64,000 nt of DNA from NCBI GenBank assembly GCA_902464615.1, contig CABQKA010000003.1, positions 62,001 through 126,000 of the forward strand, in the 5' to 3' direction. Made by a program: the position numbers and the translations under genes. Positions 44,459 through 51,098 of the stretch are shown one piece after another; position 1 is the stretch's first letter, and each line of letters starts with the position of its first letter. Under the pieces are notes generated by a model that searched no databases, was not told where the DNA came from, and saw only the letters and a list, made by a program, of their open reading frames with translations. Source of the stretch: an uncultured Prevotella sp. (GTDB lineage Bacteria; Bacteroidota; Bacteroidia; Bacteroidales; Bacteroidaceae).

Positions 44459-45085
44459 TCAGTAACAGAAGCCCGTGACCAATAGCGGGACGCTCACTTC
44501 GAGGGCAAGCCCGTGGACCATGGCTACGGGCAGGATGGAACGGTCGGTACCGCCGCGGAGAATGGCCGGCAGGCAGATGTCCATCGAACAGGCGCCGGCC
44601 ACGGAGACCGCCGCATAGCCGCCGCTGCGCCGCGCCACAAAGGCACAGCCGAAGAGGGCCAGCAGTTCGCGCATGATGTTGGCCAGCAACGCCACGGCGC
44701 CCAACTGGGCTGCCGCCTCCGCGCCGGCCGTCAGCGTCTTGGCCTCGACAATGAGCATGGACGAAAGGGAGTAGTAGCCAAAGCCGCTGCCTGCGGCCAG
44801 TACGTCCGCCAGCGGGCGGTCGGCAAAGAGCAGACCCACCGCGAGGGCCGAGAGCAACGTGCCGCCGATGGTGAACGCCGGCAAAAGCAGCATGGGCCAG
44901 CGGAACGCGCGGAGCAGGTCGCGCAAATCGTCGCGTGAACCAAGCCCGATGCCCACCTGGAACACCATGAACGACAACACCCACATGGACAGACCGGGTC
45001 GCAGCAGCCAGTCGGGCGCGTGGCCCGAAGCGCCGAGCGCCACGCCGCCGGCCAGGCAGGCCAGCAACATCAGATTCTCTTTCAT
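44459..45085 (-). CDS. LysO-type lysine exporter, C-terminal half
   Basis: A 208-residue membrane protein corresponding to the C-terminal part of LysO (DUF340) exporters, which move lysine and its analogues out of the cell. Six or more hydrophobic spans are visible, with family segments GFGYYSLSSMLIVE, NIMRELLALF and AGACSMDICLPAILRGG. Its ATG overlaps the stop of the N-terminal-half gene by four bases (ATGA) and is preceded by GGAGG, so the halves are translated together. Lysine is the substrate in Escherichia coli; the nearby arginase-family gene leaves other cationic amino acids possible. Confidence 0.8.
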   Translation of the reverse strand: MKENLMLLACLAGGVALGASGHAPDWLLRPGLSMWVLSFMVFQVGIGLGSRDDLRDLLRAFRWPMLLLPAFTIGGTLLSALAVGLLFADRPLADVLAAGSGFGYYSLSSMLIVEAKTLTAGAEAAAQLGAVALLANIMRELLALFGCAFVARRSGGYAAVSVAGACSMDICLPAILRGGTDRSILPVAMVHGLALEVSVPLLVTGFCY

Positions 45086-45360
45086 CGCGCACCTCCTTTC
45101 TTGCTCATGAGGCGCTGCAGCAGGCAGGCTGCGCCGAAACTCCCCGCAAATCCTGCGGCGGCTATGGCGGCGGCTTCCCAGCCGAAACGGCCCAGCTGGG
45201 CCATCAGCCCGCGGTTCACGCCTACCGACGTGCCAAACACGAATAGCAATATATATATGGTGATACGGGTCGTATGGTCTACCCGGCGGACTGCTTTCAC
45301 ATGCCGCAGCCCGAAGCCCACCCCCATACCGAGGATGAGCAGCAACAATATGCGAAACAT
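45082..45360 (-). CDS. LysO-type lysine exporter, N-terminal half
   Basis: A 92-residue membrane protein with three hydrophobic spans (MFRILLLLILGMGVGFGL, TIYILLFVFGTSVGVN, AAAIAAAGFAGSFGAACLL). The span containing FVFGTSVGVN is typical of the N-terminal DUF340 half. The start at 45360 was chosen because the longer frame upstream runs through the structured leader. Two separate genes replace the single fused protein of Escherichia coli. Confidence 0.78.
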   Translation of the reverse strand: MFRILLLLILGMGVGFGLRHVKAVRRVDHTTRITIYILLFVFGTSVGVNRGLMAQLGRFGWEAAAIAAAGFAGSFGAACLLQRLMSKKGGAR

Positions 45361-45618
45361 TTCAAGTATTCCTTTTTCTCGTTCTACGATTTTTACACAC
45401 ACGCCTGCCTCCGTGCGCCTCGGGGCACGAAAGGACTCCGCCCGGCGGCCGCAGCCGTCGGGGGACACGGGAATCAAGAACCGGAATACTTATAGAAATC
45501 CGCTGAACCAATGGACATGCACCGTGCGGCAGGCACGCGCTTCCGCGTGTCGGCGACTACGTTTCAACTGTGCTGCCCGTACAATTCTCATGACAACAAT
45601 TAAGCGGATAATGATTTC
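45361..45618 (-). promoter_or_regulatory. Long structured leader of the lysO operon
   Basis: About 258 bases separate the predicted transcription start (just after the -7 box at 45625-45632) from the first lysO start. The leader holds a 33-codon Arg-rich reading frame (45490-45591) and, after it, GC-rich stem-loops including CCCGACGGC/GCCGCCGGG around a TGCG loop near 45440-45461. It does not match a classical lysine riboswitch by eye. Control by leader translation or by an RNA structure is plausible. Confidence 0.5.
45490..45591 (-). CDS. Putative Arg-rich leader peptide upstream of lysO
   Basis: A 33-codon frame beginning MRIVRAAQLKRSRR and ending HVHWFSGFL, with seven Arg (six codon choices used), one Lys and four His. 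It starts about 27 bases after the predicted transcription start and stops before the GC-rich hairpins, the layout of an attenuation leader. Its link to amino acid supply is inference: the operon exports a cationic amino acid and an arginase-family gene lies just upstream. GC-rich DNA yields Arg codons easily, so this may be chance. Confidence 0.4.
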   Translation of the reverse strand: MRIVRAAQLKRSRRHAEARACRTVHVHWFSGFL

Positions 45619-45624
45619 ACGCGG

Positions 45625-45632
45625 CAAAGTTA
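45625..45632 (-). promoter_or_regulatory. -7 box for the lysO operon
   Basis: TAACTTTG on the minus strand, just downstream of the arginase terminator, so lysO has its own transcript. Confidence 0.65.
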
Positions 45633-45655
45633 AGAAAAAGCCGCGAGACAGAAGC

Positions 45656-45703
45656 AAAAAATCCGCGGATTCGCGCTCCGGACGTAGAAACGCGAACCCG
45701 CGG
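45656..45703 (-). terminator. Rho-independent terminator after arginase
   Basis: On the minus strand a 13-bp stem with one mismatch (45691-45703 with 45663-45675) is followed by six T, ending the arginase transcript before the lysO promoter. Confidence 0.8.
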
Positions 45704-45708
45704 AACCT

Positions 45709-45732
45709 GCTGAGCCGCCGCGGCGGCTCAGC
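45709..45732. repeat. 24-base perfect palindrome over the arginase stop
   Basis: GCTGAGCCGCCG joined to its exact complement CGGCGGCTCAGC; the arginase TGA (45728-45730) lies inside. It may add an RNA hairpin before the terminator or be a protein site. Confidence 0.6.
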
Positions 45733-46597
45733 GCAACAGGGGCAACTGCTCCAGTATCGCCTGCAGGCGCAGGGCCGTGCGGGGCATGTGCTCGGCCACG
45801 GTGAGGGCCACCAGCTCCTTCGCGCCCGCCGCCTCGGTCACGGCGCGCACCGCCTCGTCCATCCGCAGCCCGCCGGGTACGACGCCCACCGCGGCCACGA
45901 TTTCCGCAGGGTCGAGCACGTCGAGGTCCAGGTGGACCGCCACGCGGCTGGCCCCGCAGTTTTCCAGCCAGCGGCGCAGCGCACCGCCGTCCTCCCGGAA
46001 ATCTTCCGGTGTGAGGTAAGCGATGCCGTATTCCTCCTGCCGGCGGCGGATTTCCTCCCGCTCCCAGTCGCGCACCCCCACCATGAAGATGCGCTCCGGC
46101 GCTATGCGGGCCGGCAACTGGCCCACGACGGCCGCGTCGCCCAGCCCCATGAGGGCCGTCACGGCCATGGCGTGGTAGCCCGCGTAGGGGTCGCCCGGCA
46201 GCGTGATGTCCGGATGGGCGTCTATCCAGACCACGGCGAGGTCGCCGTCGTAGCGGCCGGCCAGAAAGGTGAAAGGTACGGCGCTCACGGAGCACTCCCC
46301 GCCCAGCGTCACGATGCGGTCCGGACGGGCCTCGCGCAGCAGGCCGAGCGCCGCCCGCGTCTGCGCGGCGATGGCGTCGCGGTCCAGCACGCCGTCCGTG
46401 GCGCGCCGCTCCCCGGGCGCCGTCGCCACGGGGACGGTCAGCACTTTCTCTCCCTGCCGCGCCGGCACCAGCAGGTCCAGCACGTGCGCGCCGTAGTAAT
46501 AGCCGCGGGCCGCGCGGGCGGGGTCCTCCACTTCGGGAATCCAGCGGGCGATGTCGCCGCCCTGCCACTGGGGATAAATCAGACGGATGGTATTCAT
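45728..46597 (-). CDS. Arginase/ureohydrolase family protein
   Basis: A 289-residue manganese ureohydrolase-like protein. The start at 46597 (MNTIRLIYPQWQGGD) gives the expected N-terminus. Metal motifs WIDAHPDITLP and HLDLDVLDPAEI are intact, but the usual GGDHS motif reads GGECS, placing Cys where the first His ligand normally sits, as in an atypical subgroup of the family. It could hydrolyse arginine or a related guanidino compound; the ligand change makes substrate and metal use uncertain. The lysO operon follows, which would fit control of cationic amino acids. Confidence 0.8.
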   Translation of the reverse strand: MNTIRLIYPQWQGGDIARWIPEVEDPARAARGYYYGAHVLDLLVPARQGEKVLTVPVATAPGERRATDGVLDRDAIAAQTRAALGLLREARPDRIVTLGGECSVSAVPFTFLAGRYDGDLAVVWIDAHPDITLPGDPYAGYHAMAVTALMGLGDAAVVGQLPARIAPERIFMVGVRDWEREEIRRRQEEYGIAYLTPEDFREDGGALRRWLENCGASRVAVHLDLDVLDPAEIVAAVGVVPGGLRMDEAVRAVTEAAGAKELVALTVAEHMPRTALRLQAILEQLPLLR

Positions 46598-46656
46598 ATT
46601 ATAATAATAGGTATTGGTCCGGAAACAAGGAAGCGGCCCGCACGCGCCGCCGCCAC

Positions 46657-47010
46657 TCATGCACGCGGGCCGAACTTCCGCTCGAAGAGGTCCATGTGAG
46701 CCTCGCCCCAGGCCAGCATGTCGTCGATAAGGGGGAGGAGCGACCGCCCGAGCGGCGTGAGGGCATACTCCGAGCGGGGCGGAAGTTCGGGAAAGACGGT
46801 CTTCGCCACCAGCCCGTCCGCCGCCAGCTCCTTCAGCTGGAGGTCCAGCACGCGGGGCGCCGCCTCGGGAAAGCGGCGGTGGAGCACGCTGGGCCGCAAC
46901 GGGCCGTGGCGCAGCTCGTCCAGGATGCACGGTTTCCACTTCGAGCCCAGCAGGCTCATCGTAAGGCGCAGCGGGCAGTCCAGGTCTACGGGTATCTTCC
47001 TCTCGTACAT
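46657..47010 (-). CDS. HxlR-family transcriptional regulator
   Basis: A 117-residue winged-helix regulator: CPLRLTMSLLGSKWKPCILDEL, then RPSVLHRRFPEAAPRVLDLQLKEL written across the recognition helix and the wing YALTPLGRSLLPLIDDM. The N-terminal Cys (residue 12) is the position that senses thiol or redox signals in many members. The start at 47010 was chosen because the upstream frame overlaps the divergent promoter region. It is divergent from the NTF2-like gene and probably controls it and itself through the 171-base spacer. Confidence 0.85.
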   Translation of the reverse strand: MYERKIPVDLDCPLRLTMSLLGSKWKPCILDELRHGPLRPSVLHRRFPEAAPRVLDLQLKELAADGLVAKTVFPELPPRSEYALTPLGRSLLPLIDDMLAWGEAHMDLFERKFGPRA

Positions 47011-47045
47011 AGGCTCGGCGCTTTTTCCTGCTTGTCGCGCCGACG

Positions 47046-47053
47046 CAAAGTTA
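47046..47053 (-). promoter_or_regulatory. -7 box for the HxlR regulator
   Basis: TAACTTTG on the minus strand, 36 bases before the regulator start; it stands back to back with the promoter of the divergent gene. Confidence 0.6.
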
Positions 47054-47116
47054 CGAAGAAGCCCGTTCCCCGCCAATACCGAAAAATTTATCAGTACCCG
47101 AATCCTTTTTCGGTTC

Positions 47117-47147
47117 TTGCACGGCACAGGCCGGCGTCCTAACTTTG
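47117..47147 (+). promoter_or_regulatory. Promoter for the NTF2-like gene
   Basis: TTG at 47117-47119 and TAACTTTG at 47140-47147, with 20 bases between: a full match to the Bacteroidetes pattern. Likely target of the divergent HxlR protein. Confidence 0.7.
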
Positions 47148-47181
47148 CCCCCACATTATCCATCCCTAAAAAGACTACACT

Positions 47182-47565
47182 ATGAGAGCTGACATCAAAG
47201 AGTACGAGGCCGTGAAAGAGGCGGCCATGAAATTCGTGCGGAGCGTGGCCGAAGGCGACAGCAGCCATGCCCGCACCCTGTTCGCCGACGAAGCCGTGCT
47301 TTTCGGCTACCTGGACGGGAAACTGGAGCACGGCTCCATCGAACAGTTTTACCACAACGTGGACACCGTGGCGGCCGGGCCGGACTTCCGCGCCTGCGTC
47401 GACGTGCTGGCCCTGGAGGAGACGGTGGCCGTGGTGCGCGTGCTCGAGGAGAAATGGGGCGGGCGCATCGACTTCACGGACTTTCTCCTCCTGCTGAAGA
47501 TAGACGGGCAATGGCGCTGCGTGGCCAAGGCCTACAACCAGAATTCCGACACCGTGGAACCCTGA
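47182..47565 (+). CDS. NTF2-like/putative lumazine-binding family protein
   Basis: A 127-residue single-domain protein of the SnoaL/NTF2-like fold: an N-terminal helix (EYEAVKEAAMKFVRSVAEGD), LFADEAVLFGYLDGKLEHG, and beta strands ending FTDFLLLLKIDGQWRCVAKAYNQ split by turns. This pattern is typical of the putative lumazine-binding group. It lacks a signal peptide, so it is cytoplasmic. Enzymatic role unknown; divergence from an HxlR regulator suggests induction by a reactive small molecule. Confidence 0.8.
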   Translation: MRADIKEYEAVKEAAMKFVRSVAEGDSSHARTLFADEAVLFGYLDGKLEHGSIEQFYHNVDTVAAGPDFRACVDVLALEETVAVVRVLEEKWGGRIDFTDFLLLLKIDGQWRCVAKAYNQNSDTVEP

Positions 47566-47734
47566 AATGGCCGACAAGCACGGGCAGTGTCCCGGCAGCG
47601 CTTCGGCGGTGCGCCGCCTTCCGTCGCGGAGCCGCCGCGCCGAGAGGTCCCGGCCACGCCCGCAAAAAGGATGCGGCCACGCCGCGGCGGCAGATAAATA
47701 GGGACAGGGCGGGAGGGGAAAACATATTTTTACC

Positions 47735-47742
47735 TATCTTTG
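47735..47742 (+). promoter_or_regulatory. -7 box for the acyltransferase gene
   Basis: TATCTTTG, 121 bases before the ATG at 47864. The three-unit array (k) falls between this box and the gene, so it would be transcribed as part of the 5' leader. Confidence 0.6.
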
Positions 47743-47789
47743 CACAGTCGGGGCACAGGCCGGCTCTCGTAGAGCCCGCCCGCACACGC

Positions 47790-47852
47790 CTAAGGACAGG
47801 CGGAACGGGGCTAAGCCCCGCCGCCACGCGCCTAAGCCCCGGCAGCAGCCCG
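47790..47852. repeat. Three-unit 21-bp array (k) in a 5' leader
   Basis: Boxes at 47790, 47811 and 47832; it ends 11 bases before the acyltransferase ATG. A weaker fourth unit may precede it near 47769. The remainder of the 298-base gap before it shows short GC-rich hairpins but no gene. Confidence 0.88.
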
Positions 47853-47863
47853 ACCCTCACGCC

Positions 47864-48874
47864 ATGATGAAAACCGAACGCCAGACCAACTTTGAAGCAC
47901 TGCGCATCGCGAGCATCCTGCTCATCGTGCTGATGCACGCATGGGGCTACGCCTTCCATACGTCCCACCCGTTCAACCAGCAACTGCTGCTGGCCGTCAA
48001 CGCGGTGGGCAACACGGGGGTGAGCCTCTTCGTGCTCATCTCGGGGTGGTTCGGCGTGCGCTTCGGGTGGAGCAAGCTGCTGCGCCTGGTGCTCGTGGTG
48101 TGGACCTATTCCGTGCTGTCCTACGCCGTGGAGCTGGCCTTCCTGGGCCACACGCTCAACGGGGCGGAGGTGCGGGCCGCCATCTTCCCCCTGCTCTCGC
48201 GGAAATACTGGTTCATGACGTGCTACGTGGTGCTGCTGTGCTTTTCCCCGTGGCTCAACCGCGTGCCCGAATCGCTCACGCGGCGCAGCTTCGAGCAGCT
48301 GCTCGGCGTGTGGACACTCTTCTTCGTCGTCGCGCCCACCGTCTTAGGCACGGAAATCCAGAACGACCTGGGCAAAGGGCTGGCCAACTTCACGCTGGTC
48401 TACCTGACCGGACGCTACCTGCGCCGCTACGGTTTCCCGCACTGGCTCGACCGCCGCGCCGCATGGGTGGCGGCAGGCTGCTGCGCGGCCGTCTGGGCGC
48501 TCGGCGCCGCCACGCTGCAAGCAACGGGCGGGCTGACGACGCGCTTCGCCCGGGACAACGACCTGCTCGTATTCCTCGCGGCGGTGGCCCTGTTCCGCTG
48601 CTTCGCGGGGTGGCATCCGGCCCCATCGCGCGCGGTGAACGCCGCAGCGGGCTATGCCTTCCCCCTCTACCTGGTCAACAGCGTGGTGCTCGCCTTCCTC
48701 CGTCCGTGGCTGGAAGGCCTCTCGGAAAGCCCGCTCTACGCACTGGCCGCACTGGCCGCCACGGGCGCGGCCCTGGGTGCCGCCGTCGCGGCCGAAACGG
48801 CACGGCGCCTGCTTCTGGACCGCCCGCTCGGCCGGCTGGCCGACACGCTGGAACACCGCCTGCGCCAATCGTAA
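47864..48874 (+). CDS. Membrane acyltransferase (acyltransferase 3 family)
   Basis: A 336-residue polytopic inner-membrane protein with about ten spans. The N-terminus (NFEALRIASILLIVLMHAWG) has the RIAS...H pattern of the acyltransferase 3 family, where the His after the first span is catalytic. GVSLFVLISGWFGVRF is the second typical motif. Such proteins O-acylate surface polysaccharides, lipids or exported glycans. No polysaccharide operon lies next to it, so the acceptor is unknown. ATGATG gives two near-equal starts (47864 and 47867). Confidence 0.85.
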   Translation: MMKTERQTNFEALRIASILLIVLMHAWGYAFHTSHPFNQQLLLAVNAVGNTGVSLFVLISGWFGVRFGWSKLLRLVLVVWTYSVLSYAVELAFLGHTLNGAEVRAAIFPLLSRKYWFMTCYVVLLCFSPWLNRVPESLTRRSFEQLLGVWTLFFVVAPTVLGTEIQNDLGKGLANFTLVYLTGRYLRRYGFPHWLDRRAAWVAAGCCAAVWALGAATLQATGGLTTRFARDNDLLVFLAAVALFRCFAGWHPAPSRAVNAAAGYAFPLYLVNSVVLAFLRPWLEGLSESPLYALAALAATGAALGAAVAAETARRLLLDRPLGRLADTLEHRLRQS

Positions 48875-48949
48875 AGGCAGGGCACGGCGCCCGGAAAACC
48901 AGCCGAAATGGCGCTAAAAAAAGATGAAAAGGTCCTTTTAGTCAAAAAA

Positions 48950-48982
48950 TTGCAAGAGTAATTTCCTTTTTTTGTAATTTTG
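48950..48982 (+). promoter_or_regulatory. Promoter of the PCMD surface operon
   Basis: TTG at 48950-48952 and TAATTTTG at 48975-48982 (22-base spacing); the first gene starts at 49043. Confidence 0.6.
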
Positions 48983-49042
48983 CACCGGTGGAAAAGTTCA
49001 CCATCATTTTAAGCTAAGCTCAGAACAAAAATAAAGTTTTAC

Positions 49043-50194
49043 ATGACGCAGATAAAATGGCTCGCAGCCATCGCCTGCCTGGGCCTTTTCTCCTCGTGCA
49101 TCAAAGAAGAAGCGCTCAACGCAGAATGTGACATCACCGGCGTAGACACCGTCTGGCTCGCCGGGCACCGCTCCATGCTTATCGGCCGGCCCATCATCAC
49201 GAACAACCACGTGGCCTTCAATATCCAGAAAGGCACGGACCGCACCGGGCTGGACCCCGTCTTTATGCTCACGCCAGGCGCACGCATGACCATGCAGGCA
49301 GACGGCGGCGAAGTGCCCGCCAACGGTGCCGTGCGCAATTTCTCCTCACCGCAGGTCTACACGGTACACTCCGAAGACGGCCTCTGGCATAAGGACTACA
49401 CCGTAGCCTTTAACTACCCGCAGCCCATTGCCCGCTGCAGCTTCGAACACTACGAGCTCGACCCGACGGGCCGCTACCATATATGGTACGAGACCGACAC
49501 GGCCGACACGGAAAACCCGCGCCGCGATTATTGGGCGTCGGGCAACCCGGGCTTCGCCCTGACCGGCATGGGCAAGACGGCTACGGACTATCCCACGACA
49601 TCCTACGCCCTGGGCGTAAAAGGCAACTGCGTGAAGCTCACCACCTGCGACACGGGCTTCTTCGGCCAAGGCGTGGGCATGCCCCTTGCGGCGGGCAACC
49701 TGTTCATCGGCGAGTTCCGTACGCAGTATGCCATGCAGTTCCCGCGCCAGGCCACCCATTTCGGCCTCCAGCTGGTGGGCGGGCAACCCCTGCGCATGGA
49801 AGGCTACTACAAATACACCGCCGGTCCGGTATTCACGGACAAGGACCAAAACATCCGCCCCGAGCTGCACGACACGTGCGACATCTACGCCGTGCTCTAT
49901 GAGGTAGACCCCGAAAACTTCGTCGCGCTCAACGGCGACGACGTCCTCTCCTCGGAGCGCATCGTCTCCCTGGCCCGCATCGACGAGCCGGGCGAGCCGG
50001 CAGACTGGACCTTCTTCAGCGAACCGTTCCGCCCCATGAACGGCAAGACCTTCGACGAGGAACGCCTGCGCCGCGACGGATACGCCATCGCCATCGTCAT
50101 GACCTCCAGCCGCCAGGGCGCCTACTTCGAGGGCGCCGTGGGCAGCACGCTCTATGTGGACGAACTGCGCATCGTCTGGGACGGCGAAGAATAA
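49043..50194 (+). CDS. PCMD-domain surface lipoprotein
   Basis: A 383-residue lipoprotein. The signal sequence ends in the lipobox LFSSC (Cys 19), so it is anchored in a membrane, probably displayed outside. An N-terminal beta domain (about 25-115) is followed by a region (about 130-383) with the features of the putative carbohydrate metabolism domain (PCMD): SFEHYELDPTGRYHIWYETD near its start, TTSYALGVKGNCVKLTT, LFIGEF and the closing GSTLYVDELRIVWD. PCMD proteins are Bacteroidetes surface proteins thought to bind glycans. First gene of a three-gene operon. Confidence 0.8.
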   Translation: MTQIKWLAAIACLGLFSSCIKEEALNAECDITGVDTVWLAGHRSMLIGRPIITNNHVAFNIQKGTDRTGLDPVFMLTPGARMTMQADGGEVPANGAVRNFSSPQVYTVHSEDGLWHKDYTVAFNYPQPIARCSFEHYELDPTGRYHIWYETDTADTENPRRDYWASGNPGFALTGMGKTATDYPTTSYALGVKGNCVKLTTCDTGFFGQGVGMPLAAGNLFIGEFRTQYAMQFPRQATHFGLQLVGGQPLRMEGYYKYTAGPVFTDKDQNIRPELHDTCDIYAVLYEVDPENFVALNGDDVLSSERIVSLARIDEPGEPADWTFFSEPFRPMNGKTFDEERLRRDGYAIAIVMTSSRQGAYFEGAVGSTLYVDELRIVWDGEE

Positions 50195-50252
50195 CCTGCC
50201 CGTCCGCTACGGAACGGGACATCCAACCCAACTGAGAGAGCAAACCGAGAAA

Positions 50253-51035
50253 ATGAAAAAGATAATCACCCTCTGTGCCGCGGCCTTTCTCGCGCTCAAC
50301 GCCGCAGCCGACGGGGAAAACCTGCTGCGCGACCGCGACGACAACCTCCTGCGCGCCGCCCTGAAAGGATGGCACGTGCGCCTGAGCGCCGGTTTCAACA
50401 TAGGCGGCACGACCCCACTCCCCCTGCCCCGCGAAATCCGCAAAATCGACCAGTACAGCCCCACCTTTGCCATCGCCATCGAAGGCGACGCCCACAAGCG
50501 CTTCGACAACAGCCGCTGGGGCATCATGGTAGGCGTGCGCCTCGAGACCAAGGCCATGAACACCGACGCCACGGTGAAAAACTACCACATGGAAGCCGTC
50601 AACGCCGACGGCTCGGGACGCATACAAGGCGCATGGACCGGGCACGTCAAGACCAAGGTCAACAACAACTACCTCACGTTCCCCATCCTCGCCACCTACA
50701 CCATCAGCGAACGCTGGAGCGTGGCGGCGGGCCCTTACCTGGCCTACATGTTCAACGGCTCGTTCACCGGCGAAGCCTACGACGGCTACATCCGCGACCA
50801 GAACCCCACGGGCGAGAAGGCCGAAGTCTCCCGCGCCACATACGACTTCTCCAACGACCTGCGCCACTTCCACTGGGGCGTGCAGGCCGGCGGCGAGTTC
50901 AAGGCCTACAAGCACCTCACCGTCTTCGCCAACCTGCAATGGGGACTCAACGGCATCTTCCCCTCCGACTTCGGGAGCGTCACCTTCTCACTCTATCCCG
51001 TCTACGCCACCTTAGGCTTCGCCTATCTCTTCTAA
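50253..51035 (+). CDS. Small outer-membrane beta-barrel protein
   Basis: A 260-residue exported protein: signal peptide MKKIITLCAAAFLALNAAADG, then alternating amphipathic strands (WGIMVGVRLETKAM, YLTFPILATYTISERWSVAAG, FHWGVQAGGEFKAY) and a terminal aromatic residue (GFAYLF), the hallmark of porin-like outer-membrane barrels. Likely an 8-10 strand barrel of the PorT/OmpA-like kind. It lies 58 bases after the PCMD lipoprotein and 63 before the calycin-like gene. The start at 50253 was preferred over an upstream in-frame Met because only it gives a signal peptide. Confidence 0.8.
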   Translation: MKKIITLCAAAFLALNAAADGENLLRDRDDNLLRAALKGWHVRLSAGFNIGGTTPLPLPREIRKIDQYSPTFAIAIEGDAHKRFDNSRWGIMVGVRLETKAMNTDATVKNYHMEAVNADGSGRIQGAWTGHVKTKVNNNYLTFPILATYTISERWSVAAGPYLAYMFNGSFTGEAYDGYIRDQNPTGEKAEVSRATYDFSNDLRHFHWGVQAGGEFKAYKHLTVFANLQWGLNGIFPSDFGSVTFSLYPVYATLGFAYLF

Positions 51036-51098
51036 GGCGGGAGTACAACTGAACTCTGGAAAAAATTCCAAACATATCACCATCAAAACAACAAACAC

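Noticed and set aside
40170..44465. A 1431-codon open frame on the plus strand, and other long antisense frames (for example 6351-9020, 19650-22304, 27436-30276, 31112-33511)
   Set aside because: They lie opposite well-identified genes, follow the third-position GC pattern of those genes, and have no recognisable domains, signal peptides or promoters.
44459..45360. Frameshift explanation for the split LysO
   Set aside because: The halves overlap by ATGA with a GGAGG site before the second start, which indicates a natural two-gene arrangement rather than a sequencing error.
45361..45618. Classical lysine riboswitch before lysO
   Set aside because: The conserved lysine-box segments were not found by eye; the leader is better described as a candidate attenuator or unknown element.
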